Positions 1 through 5,823 of a stretch of 7,720 nucleotides of DNA are shown here, piece by piece. Under the pieces are notes generated by a model, which saw only the letters and a program-made list of their open reading frames with translations, did no database searches and was not told the origin of the DNA. A program made the position numbers and the translations under genes. How positions within the stretch are numbered: position 1 is the first letter of the stretch; every line of letters starts with the position of its first letter. Source of the DNA: Bacteroidales bacterium (GTDB lineage: Bacteria > Bacteroidota > Bacteroidia > Bacteroidales > F082). The stretch covers positions 1 to 7,720 of the forward strand of contig JAILDR010000227.1 of NCBI GenBank assembly GCA_024689285.1. Reading direction: 5' to 3'.

Positions 1-536
1 ACTTGTTGGCTGGTGACGCGGCAAGAATAACGCACAAGCACCCTTTGGGCTTTATCCCTGCCGCTTTGATGTCGCATGTCATCTACCGATTGGCTTGCGA
101 CCAGAAGCCGACTCGAGAAACCTTGAAACGTTATATCCAGGAAGCTGCAGAGGCCATGAACCAACTTTATGGTGACTTCCCTAAGGAAGTGAAATATATG
201 GCAGAATTGACAGATTTAGTGGTAAGACTGGCCAACAACGAGAAGTCGGATGTGGAGAATATCGAGGTTTTGGGCGAAGGTTGGACGGGCGACGAGGCTT
301 TGGTAATTGCCTTATATTGCGCCTTGAAACACTTCGACAACTTTGAGGAAGCTATGATTGCAGCGGTGAACCATGCGGGTGATAGCGATAGCACTGGAGC
401 CGTAACAGGTAACATCCTTGGTGCCGCCATCGGTTATGAAGCTATCCCTCAGTTCTTCAAGGATGACTTGGAACTTCACGATGTGATCCTTCACATGGCT
501 GATGATATTCTCTGTGGAGAAGTGACTAAAATGTAA
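1..536 (+). CDS. ADP-ribosylglycohydrolase (ARH/DraG family), C-terminal part, 5' end outside the window
   Basis: The reading frame is already open at the first base, so this is the last ~177 residues of a longer protein; the family usually runs to about 260-350 residues. Visible family motifs are THKHP near the start of the visible part (about residues 10-14), LGEGWTGDEALVIALYCAL-type sequence around residues 90-108, and the C-terminal signature HAGDSDSTGAVTGN at about 124-137. The aspartates and Ser/Thr of GDSDSTG are the expected binuclear metal ligands. Family members hydrolyse the bond between ADP-ribose and a protein or nucleic-acid acceptor, or cleave related ADP-ribose conjugates, in the cytoplasm. 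The N-terminal GDxxG metal motif lies outside the window, so an intact active site cannot be confirmed. The stop codon is 24 bases before the RtcB start, suggesting co-transcription. The substrate is unknown; the neighbours suggest ADP-ribosylated RNA or a KptA by-product (inference). Confidence 0.9.
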   Translation, partial: LLAGDAARITHKHPLGFIPAALMSHVIYRLACDQKPTRETLKRYIQEAAEAMNQLYGDFPKEVKYMAELTDLVVRLANNEKSDVENIEVLGEGWTGDEALVIALYCALKHFDNFEEAMIAAVNHAGDSDSTGAVTGNILGAAIGYEAIPQFFKDDLELHDVILHMADDILCGEVTKM

Positions 537-560
537 AGGCCAACAAAAGCAGATAAGACA

Positions 561-1799
561 ATGTTAGAACTCAAAGGAAAATATTGCAAGGATTGCAAGG
601 TCTTTACGGACAATATAGAGCAGGAAGCCCTCTCGATGGTGTATCGTTTCCTTGATAACCCAATGTTCGAAGGTGCCAAAATCAGAATCATGCCTGATGT
701 GCATGTGGGTAAGGACATCGTGGTTGGATTCACGGTTCCGTTTACCGACCATGTGAATCCTGATCATGTGGGGGGCGATATTGGCTGTTCAGTATCGACA
801 GCCATCACGGATTTGCCCATCCATCCAGAGGATTACCCAATGATTGAAAAGAATATCCGTGAGAATGTGAAATTTGGCATGAGCATTCAGCGGGACATAG
901 TTTACTCTGTCGCAGACCTGTACAGGCATTTGCAACTGCGTCTGCAACAGGCACGTCAACAATGGCCCGAGATGGTGGGGGCGATGGATGTTTCTGAAAG
1001 AGGCGTTACCGCTATGTTGAAGCGCATCGACCAAAAGGAAAACATGTTCTACAAAGGCATCGGCAGCGTTGGTGGTGGTAACCACTTCGTAGAGATGGGA
1101 GTGACACCTGATGGAAACTACGCCTTTACCGTACACTGCGGAAGCCGTAACCTTGGCCAGATGGTTTGGAAGTACTGGAAAAATGAAGCCATGAAGCAGA
1201 CCGGTGCCAAGAAGGGATATCTGGTTGAAGATGCCATGAAGGGCTATATCACCGATATGGTTGTAGCTCAGGCATACGCTGAGTTCAATCATCAAGTGAT
1301 TGACCGACTGGTGCTGGAAGCACTCTGTAAAAGCAGCAGTAAACAGGCTAACGTCACGGAACAGATCTACACCACTCATAATTACATCGACTTCTCGATG
1401 AAGATGATGCGCAAGGGTGCTGTGGCTGCTCCGGCAGGAAGAAAGTTGGTGATTCCCTTCAATATGCGCGACGGACTGATTATCGCCTGTGGCAAGGGTA
1501 ATGAGGATTGGAACCAGAGTGCTCCTCATGGAGCAGGTCGCCTGTTGTCGCGTTCTGATGCTAAGGAGATCATAAACCTCGATGAATACAGAGAGGCTAT
1601 GAAGGGCATCTACTCTACATCAGTCGGTACAGGTACCATCGATGAAAGCCCGATGGCCTATAAGGACCCGAAGGAGATTCTTCGCCTGATAGAGGACACT
1701 GTGGATGTGGAATATTTCATCCGTCCGGTTATCAACCTGAAGGCCACTAACTCTTATGACTCCAGTGTGGAGATTGATGTGAATGAAGAAGCTGATTAA
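561..1799 (+). CDS. rtcB: RNA-splicing ligase RtcB (tRNA/RNA 3'-phosphate to 5'-OH ligase)
   Basis: RtcB joins RNA ends carrying a 3'-phosphate or 2',3'-cyclic phosphate to a 5'-OH end, using GTP and Mn2+ through a histidine-GMP intermediate. At 412 residues it is the length of the E. coli-type enzyme. Metal and catalytic residues are all in place: MPDVHVGK at 44-51, D73 and C76 in GGDIGC, GGGNHFVE with H175, VHCGSRNLG with H192, THNY with H273, and HGAGR with H323, the expected guanylated histidine. RKGAVAAPAG (284-293) and ESPMAYKD (362-369) are further family blocks. One departure is the metal loop GGDIGCSVS, where most family members read GVDIGCGM; the ligands are kept. The ATG start 24 bases after the upstream stop gives a normal N-terminus. 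No archease (RtcB activator), RtcA cyclase or PrfH gene is visible nearby. The next gene begins 17 bases downstream, so this sits in the same operon. Confidence 0.96.
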   Translation: MLELKGKYCKDCKVFTDNIEQEALSMVYRFLDNPMFEGAKIRIMPDVHVGKDIVVGFTVPFTDHVNPDHVGGDIGCSVSTAITDLPIHPEDYPMIEKNIRENVKFGMSIQRDIVYSVADLYRHLQLRLQQARQQWPEMVGAMDVSERGVTAMLKRIDQKENMFYKGIGSVGGGNHFVEMGVTPDGNYAFTVHCGSRNLGQMVWKYWKNEAMKQTGAKKGYLVEDAMKGYITDMVVAQAYAEFNHQVIDRLVLEALCKSSSKQANVTEQIYTTHNYIDFSMKMMRKGAVAAPAGRKLVIPFNMRDGLIIACGKGNEDWNQSAPHGAGRLLSRSDAKEIINLDEYREAMKGIYSTSVGTGTIDESPMAYKDPKEILRLIEDTVDVEYFIRPVINLKATNSYDSSVEIDVNEEAD

Positions 1800-1816
1800 T
1801 ATGCTATGCATAAATC

Positions 1817-2569
1817 ATGAAAAACATGGAGATAATACAATTTCTGAAAAACTATTTTGCTGCGGAGGGTGACACGCATAGTGCCGATGATTATGCCGCC
1901 TTTTGCGATTGGGTGTATGATAAAAGGCAGTTCGATGATGGTATTACATCGAAAGTATTCGCCAACGTGAAACTGAAGAAGGCAATGGCCAAGGCTGTCG
2001 TCAATAATTTGCTCACTGGCGGCGGCTTAGATTGGCCCTACATACGCTACAGTATGGATGTGCGATTGCGTTTGCTCCTGAAGTACTATCTATCGGTTGC
2101 GGTTCTCAACGATAACAGCTTGCCTAAAGACAAGGTAGAACGAGCAGTTAAGATATGCGCAAACGAGCCGGATAAAGTGCATGTGACAGTTGGTTCTTAC
2201 CTTAACGGTTGGAGTATAATAGATGATTCTACTGAGGCCATCGTTAGAATGCGACCAGGTGACGGATTCTATGATGGTTATCGCTTTTTTGTGGTTAATA
2301 TGCTTTGTTTCACAGTCTCACGCTTTGTAATAGGGATGCGCACCGATAGTGGTCCCGATCCCGAGATGAAATACTACAAGGGCTGTCGCCCATTAGGCAT
2401 GGGAACAGACAATGATGGCATAGAGTGGAATCTTATAGAATGTGACACAGCCCTCTCCGATGACTTTTTGGCTATTTTTTCTAACCAGCTCGATGGCGAT
2501 GGCACTATTGAGATGTGCGACTGGCTTAGTCCAAGTCAACGACGCATCATTTTCAGAATAGGCTATTAA
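1817..2569 (+). CDS. Uncharacterised 250-residue protein inside the RNA-repair operon
   Basis: I do not recognise this family. The frame is intact, starts 17 bases after the rtcB stop and ends 69 bases before kptA, so it is almost certainly co-transcribed with them. The start could be Met1 or Met4 (base 1826); neither has a strong Shine-Dalgarno. It has no signal peptide. The only clearly hydrophobic run (about 157-174, FFVVNMLCFTVSRFVIGM) contains Arg and Asn and looks more like a buried core than a membrane helix. The N-terminal 50 residues are acidic and aromatic. An amphipathic, Lys-rich helical part follows (52-66), then a Leu/Arg/Tyr stretch (82-95). Six cysteines (30, 114, 164, 190, 209, 234) are scattered without a CxxC zinc pattern. 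The C-terminal half is rich in Asp, Gly and Trp. No nucleotide-binding P-loop, nuclease or helix-turn-helix motif is evident. A role in RNA repair is only guilt by association. Confidence 0.85.
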   Translation: MKNMEIIQFLKNYFAAEGDTHSADDYAAFCDWVYDKRQFDDGITSKVFANVKLKKAMAKAVVNNLLTGGGLDWPYIRYSMDVRLRLLLKYYLSVAVLNDNSLPKDKVERAVKICANEPDKVHVTVGSYLNGWSIIDDSTEAIVRMRPGDGFYDGYRFFVVNMLCFTVSRFVIGMRTDSGPDPEMKYYKGCRPLGMGTDNDGIEWNLIECDTALSDDFLAIFSNQLDGDGTIEMCDWLSPSQRRIIFRIGY

Positions 2570-2638
2570 CAAAGAAGTTACAACTATCAACGAGTGTGAG
2601 TTTATTGCAAGGTATTATATTGGCTTATTAAGTTCAAC

Positions 2639-3169
2639 ATGATAAAAAAGCCTGATCAATATATTATTCAACGAGGCAAGAAGCTGGCCTTTCTTCTTCG
2701 TCATGATAGGAGTTATTCATTTGATGCCCACGGCTGGCGTGAAGTGAGTGACCTAATGAAAAATCATGGCTATACGATGGAAAAGCTTGAAGAAATTGTG
2801 GCAACAAACAACAAGCAGCGTTACGAGTTTTCTGAAGATAAAAGTCGGATTAGGGCGCGACAAGGGCATAGTGTCCATGTGGATGTGGAGCTGGAGGAAA
2901 AGATGCCGCCAGACACGCTCTATCATGGAACGGCAAAGGCATTCTTGGACTCTATCTTGGAGAAGGGCATAATAAAAGGCAACCGTTTATATGTCCACTT
3001 GTCAAGTACTAAGGAAACAGCCACAAATGTCGGGAAAAGACATGGTGAGCCCGTAGTTCTTGCAATAGATGCTAAAAAGATGGCAGAAGACGGTCATCGT
3101 TTCTTCCTTAGCAGGAACGGGGTTTGGCTGACAGATTATATAGATGTTAAGTATTTAAGTTCCACTTGA
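2639..3169 (+). CDS. kptA: RNA 2'-phosphotransferase KptA/Tpt1
   Basis: KptA/Tpt1 transfers an internal RNA 2'-phosphate to NAD+, releasing nicotinamide and ADP-ribose 1'',2''-cyclic phosphate. Some bacterial homologues are reported to ADP-ribosylate 5'-phosphate nucleic-acid ends instead. The 176-residue length is typical. The N-terminal winged-helix RNA-binding lobe shows KKLAFLLRHD (14-23, with the catalytic R21-H22 pair) and HGWREVSDLM (31-40). The lobe junction has IRARQGHS (71-78, R72 being the expected catalytic arginine). The NAD-binding lobe shows LYHGTA (94-99), LYVHLSST (117-124), VGKRHG (131-136, R134 the expected fourth catalytic residue), PVVLAIDA (138-145) and FFLSRNGVWLTDYI (155-168). 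The catalytic Arg-His-Arg-Arg set therefore looks complete. The start is ATG with little Shine-Dalgarno. It lies between the uncharacterised gene and a macro-like gene that could act on its ADP-ribose product. GC content is low here (23 of 60 bases in 2641-2700). Confidence 0.95.
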   Translation: MIKKPDQYIIQRGKKLAFLLRHDRSYSFDAHGWREVSDLMKNHGYTMEKLEEIVATNNKQRYEFSEDKSRIRARQGHSVHVDVELEEKMPPDTLYHGTAKAFLDSILEKGIIKGNRLYVHLSSTKETATNVGKRHGEPVVLAIDAKKMAEDGHRFFLSRNGVWLTDYIDVKYLSST

Positions 3170-3213
3170 AATAACAGAAAGCAATAGATAAGGATTTTGA
3201 GTAATAACCTAAC

Positions 3214-3218
3214 AAAGG
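3214..3218 (+). promoter_or_regulatory. Ribosome binding site supporting the ATG start at 3224
   Basis: AAAGG lies 5 bases before the ATG at 3224. The same frame could be extended to a TTG at 3197, but that adds only nine residues of no family character and has no comparable purine-rich site at the right distance. This favours 3224 as the start. Confidence 0.5.
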
Positions 3219-3223
3219 TATTT

Positions 3224-3607
3224 ATGTACAATAGAGAATATACACCTGAAAGAATAATAGAGCTGAAGCCGAATGAGTTATTTGTGTTCGGCAGCAATCT
3301 TGCTGGTTCGCATGACGGTGGCGCAGCACGCTGGGCCTACAATCGTTTAGGCGCGATATGGGGACAAGGCGTGGGCCTGCAAGGACAAAGCTATGCCATT
3401 CCAACCATGCAGGGTGGAGTGGAGACCATCAAGCCTTATGTGGATGAGTTTATTGAATTTGCAAAGCATCATCCTGAATATAAGTTCCTTGTCACGAAGA
3501 TTGGCTGTGGCATTGCAGGATTCAAGATTGACGAAATTGCACCGTTATTCTATCATGCCATTGATTGCGAGAATATCATTCTGCCTAAGGAGTTTGTAAA
3601 TCAATGA
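3224..3607 (+). CDS. Small macro-domain-like protein, putative ADP-ribose-binding or -processing
   Basis: This 127-residue single-domain protein belongs to a widespread small family whose pattern resembles macro domains. It has a strand ending in FVFGSNLAG (20-28), then HDGGAARWA (30-38), GAIWGQGVGLQGQSYAIPT (43-61), and a second strand-loop VTKIGCGIAGF (90-100). In macro domains the equivalent Asn/Gly-rich first loop and the GxGIxGF-type second loop hold the distal ribose and diphosphate of ADP-ribose. Assignment to the macro fold rests on these patterns, not on an alignment, so the fold call is moderately sure and the activity is not. The ATG at 3224 is preferred over a TTG at 3197. Its stop overlaps the next start by 4 bases (ATGA, 3604-3607), implying translational coupling to the phosphoesterase. 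Placed after kptA, it could bind or dephosphorylate ADP-ribose-1''-phosphate, as macro protein Poa1 does in yeast (inference). Confidence 0.75.
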   Translation: MYNREYTPERIIELKPNELFVFGSNLAGSHDGGAARWAYNRLGAIWGQGVGLQGQSYAIPTMQGGVETIKPYVDEFIEFAKHHPEYKFLVTKIGCGIAGFKIDEIAPLFYHAIDCENIILPKEFVNQ

Positions 3608-4317
3608 ACACCCCAATCATTATCATTCCCGATGTCCACGGCAGAGACTTCTGGCGCTGGACTGTGGCTCACCGCAAGGAGGAGGATACGGTCATCTTCT
3701 TGGGTGACTACCTCGACCCGTATGAGGACGAATGGATTTATTGGAGCGATGCCTATAAAGGTCTGCTCGACATTATTGCCTTGAAGCGAGAGAAACCAGA
3801 GAAGGTGGTGCTGCTCTTGGGCAATCACGACCTGCATTATCTTTTTCCTAACCTTCGTGGAAGCCGCTATAATGAGTATCAGGCCGAGAAGATTCGCAAG
3901 ACCTTTATGGATAACATGGATTGTTTCCAGATGGCTGCGGAGTGCAAGATAGACGAACGTCGTTATCTTTTTACCCATGCAGGAGTCAACAAGGCGTGGG
4001 TTCAAAAATATGCTGATGTGTTTGGCCCGGTAGATAAGTTGACCGCTGATACTTTCAATAGTTTGATGTTCAAGGATGCGTTTGTGGAGGCATTGGGTGA
4101 TGTTTCTTTTTTGCGATGGGGAAGTGACCCTGCCGGCAGTATGGTTTGGGCCGATGTGGAGGAATTCGAGTGGAGCGAGGCCAGGCTTCCCGATGTGATT
4201 CAAGTATTTGGCCATACTTTGCAGGACAATGGTCCTCGGGTGATTGACAATTCGGTGTATTGCCTGGATTGTAAGAGGGCGTTTGTACTTAACACCTCGG
4301 GCTTTGAAAGTGCATAA
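3604..4317 (+). CDS. Calcineurin-like metallophosphoesterase
   Basis: This 237-residue cytoplasmic protein carries the full binuclear-metal phosphoesterase motif series: PDVHGR (9-14, D10 and H12), GDYLDPYED (34-42, D35 and D38), GNHD (73-76, N74 and H75), FTHAG (123-127, H125) and VFGHT (201-205, H204). It is closest in style to the PPP-like single-domain phosphatases. The Asp-Pro replacing the Asp-Arg-Gly of classical PPP enzymes (GDYLDP for GDxVDRG) suggests a different substrate. The family covers protein phosphatases, Ap4A hydrolases, cyclic phosphodiesterases and nucleases, so the substrate cannot be read from sequence alone. The 4-base overlap with the macro-like gene indicates a joint function. 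In this operon candidate substrates are RNA 2',3'-cyclic phosphate ends, or the ADP-ribose cyclic phosphate from KptA (inference). It is the last gene of the run; a 129-base gap with its own promoter box follows. Confidence 0.92.
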   Translation: MNTPIIIIPDVHGRDFWRWTVAHRKEEDTVIFLGDYLDPYEDEWIYWSDAYKGLLDIIALKREKPEKVVLLLGNHDLHYLFPNLRGSRYNEYQAEKIRKTFMDNMDCFQMAAECKIDERRYLFTHAGVNKAWVQKYADVFGPVDKLTADTFNSLMFKDAFVEALGDVSFLRWGSDPAGSMVWADVEEFEWSEARLPDVIQVFGHTLQDNGPRVIDNSVYCLDCKRAFVLNTSGFESA

Positions 4318-4414
4318 GTCGAAAAAGGATTACGGCAGGAAGAAAAACAAGGTTAGTGAAGGTGATTTGGACTAGTTTTTCCGATATTTTAAACTATATA
4401 TTGAAATATTTTCG

Positions 4415-4422
4415 TATTTTTG
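4415..4422 (+). promoter_or_regulatory. Bacteroidetes-type -7 promoter box for the AAA ATPase gene
   Basis: TATTTTTG exactly matches the Bacteroidetes -7 consensus TAnnTTTG and is followed by CA, as is common in this phylum. It sits 24 bases before the ATG at 4447 in a very AT-rich stretch, leaving a short leader. I see no clean TTTG -33 element at the usual ~19-21 base spacing, so the call rests on the -7 box and position. No hairpin plus T-run terminator is visible in the 4318-4446 gap. Confidence 0.55.
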
Positions 4423-4423
4423 C

Positions 4424-4435
4424 AAAGTATACTTT
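4424..4435 (+). promoter_or_regulatory. 12-base perfect palindrome at the putative transcription start
   Basis: AAAGTATACTTT is its own reverse complement and begins two bases after the -7 box, covering the expected start of transcription before the ATPase gene. That position would suit an operator, but AT-rich palindromes of this size also arise by chance and no regulator is encoded in the window. Confidence 0.25.
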
Positions 4436-4446
4436 AATATATTGGT

Positions 4447-5721
4447 ATGAATAAGCAAATCATAAAGACTATTATTGGTGAGAAACAGCTGGAAATCAGT
4501 GATTTGAAGCTTTTGCAAAGAGGGGAACAGTTTGATGAGAGATGTAGTTATGTGCTAACAGGCATCCGGCGTGCAGGAAAGTCGTATACGCTTTATCAGG
4601 ATATGTTGGATAGAATGTCGTCGGGCAATGCTCAGGTAGAGGATTTCCTTTATGTCAATTTCGAGGATGAACGAATCGCATCCATGGAAGCCTCTGAATT
4701 GGGGCTGGTTTTGGATGCTTATTGGGAGATGTGCGACCAAAAACACCCATATATCTATTTGGATGAAATCCAGAATATTACAGGTTGGGAGAAGTTTGCG
4801 CGTAGATTGACTGAGTCGAAACACCATGTGATGATTACTGGCAGCAATGCCAAGATGTTGAGCAAGGAGATTACTTCAACGCTAGGTGGCAGCTACATTC
4901 AACGTGACATCTATCCTTTCTCTTTTGCAGAGTATTTGCGATATTTTGGAGTGGAACTTGGCAAGAATTGGGAATACAATCCAGAGCAGCGGTTAACGGT
5001 CTTCCGCCATTTCAATGAGTATTTCTATCATGGTGGCTTTGCTGAATGTTTTGAGCAGAAAGACAAGCGTGAGTGGCTGACATCATTGTACCAGAAAATC
5101 GTGTTAGGTGACATCGTTGAGCGAAACAAGGTCAGGAATCCTCGAGTCTTGCGCTTGCTAGCCAGGAAGTTGGCTGATAGTGTGATGCAGCCCACCACAC
5201 TAAAACGTTTGGAGCACATTATTAAATCGACTGGTGACAGCATCAGCCAGACTGTATTGAAAGACTATTTGGGCTATATGGAGGATGCCTATTTGACCTT
5301 CTCCATTCCCAACCTTATCTCGCCTCTTACAGATCAACAGACCATCATGAAGCGCTATTTCGCAGATAATGGAATCCTTAACAATTTCCTGTTTAAAGGT
5401 GAGACGAAACTGCTTGAAAACATTGTGGCTATTCAATTGAATAAGCTATTCCACAATACTGAGGACGAAACGAGACTGTTTTATTATCATAAAAATGTAG
5501 AGGTGGATTTCTGTATCCCCGAAGCGGGTCTTGCAATTCAGGTATCTTATACTATTGATGACATAGATACATTCGACCGTGAGGTGGGTGGACTTATAAA
5601 GTTCCTCAAGGTTTTTAAAAAGTATCATGGAATTATCGTTACATGGGATACGGAACGCCAGATTATAGAAGCAGGCATAACCATTGATGTTGTTCCAGTT
5701 TGGAAGTGGCTGCTGACTTAA
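4447..5721 (+). CDS. AAA_14/DUF4143 family ATPase
   Basis: This 424-residue protein matches the common prokaryotic architecture of an N-terminal AAA_14 ATPase joined to a C-terminal DUF4143 domain. Walker A is GIRRAGKS (39-46) and Walker B is YIYLDEIQ (102-109, D106 and E107). A sensor-1-like ITGSNAKML is at 130-138, followed by the family block YPFSFAEYL (156-164) and GGFAE (196-200). The C-terminal part has ENIVAIQLNKL (324-334), FYYHKNVEVDF (345-355) and AIQVSY (363-368). Together these resemble the E...D...QxK-like core of a PD-(D/E)XK nuclease fold, though the final lysine position reads Ser here, so nuclease activity is doubtful. Length is usual and the frame is intact. It has its own promoter box and flanking gaps of 129 and 102 bases, so it is probably a separate transcription unit. 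Cellular role is unknown; such genes are often multicopy in Bacteroidetes and found in accessory regions (established family behaviour, not seen here). Confidence 0.9.
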   Translation: MNKQIIKTIIGEKQLEISDLKLLQRGEQFDERCSYVLTGIRRAGKSYTLYQDMLDRMSSGNAQVEDFLYVNFEDERIASMEASELGLVLDAYWEMCDQKHPYIYLDEIQNITGWEKFARRLTESKHHVMITGSNAKMLSKEITSTLGGSYIQRDIYPFSFAEYLRYFGVELGKNWEYNPEQRLTVFRHFNEYFYHGGFAECFEQKDKREWLTSLYQKIVLGDIVERNKVRNPRVLRLLARKLADSVMQPTTLKRLEHIIKSTGDSISQTVLKDYLGYMEDAYLTFSIPNLISPLTDQQTIMKRYFADNGILNNFLFKGETKLLENIVAIQLNKLFHNTEDETRLFYYHKNVEVDFCIPEAGLAIQVSYTIDDIDTFDREVGGLIKFLKVFKKYHGIIVTWDTERQIIEAGITIDVVPVWKWLLT

Positions 5722-5779
5722 TATGCTAGTTCATCAATAAGGATTATGAGCTTTAGGTGCGTGTAATTGTTTTTTTTCG

Positions 5780-5787
5780 TAGCTTTG
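5780..5787 (+). promoter_or_regulatory. Bacteroidetes-type -7 promoter box for the split transketolase genes
   Basis: TAGCTTTG matches TAnnTTTG exactly, is followed by CA, and lies 36 bases before the ATG at 5824. A T-run (5770-5777) precedes it. It resembles the box before the ATPase gene over a longer block (TTTCGTAnnTTTGCA). A proper -33 TTTG at normal spacing is not evident. The 5722-5823 gap shows no clear terminator for the upstream gene. Confidence 0.55.
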
Positions 5788-5823
5788 CAGACAGAATAGA
5801 TAATGTAATCAAAACATAATACT

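Noticed and set aside
789..1529. Long antisense reading frame opposite rtcB
   Set aside because: Shadow of a strongly conserved + strand gene; the translation is His/Leu-rich with no family character.
1796..1806. TTAATATGCTA after rtcB repeated after the ATPase gene (5718-5728)
   Set aside because: Several 11-base matches are expected by chance in a window this size, and there is no further similarity around them to suggest attachment sites.
1817..3169. Toxin-antitoxin pair made of the unknown gene and kptA
   Set aside because: Sizes and motifs do not fit: KptA has an intact catalytic set of a repair enzyme, and the neighbour is large with no toxin or antitoxin motif.
3197..3223. TTG start extending the macro-like protein by nine residues
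   Set aside because: The ATG at 3224 has a purine-rich site at suitable spacing and the extension has no conserved character.
4318..4446. Possible intrinsic terminator after the phosphoesterase (T-run near 4375)
   Set aside because: No stem with adequate pairing precedes the T-run.
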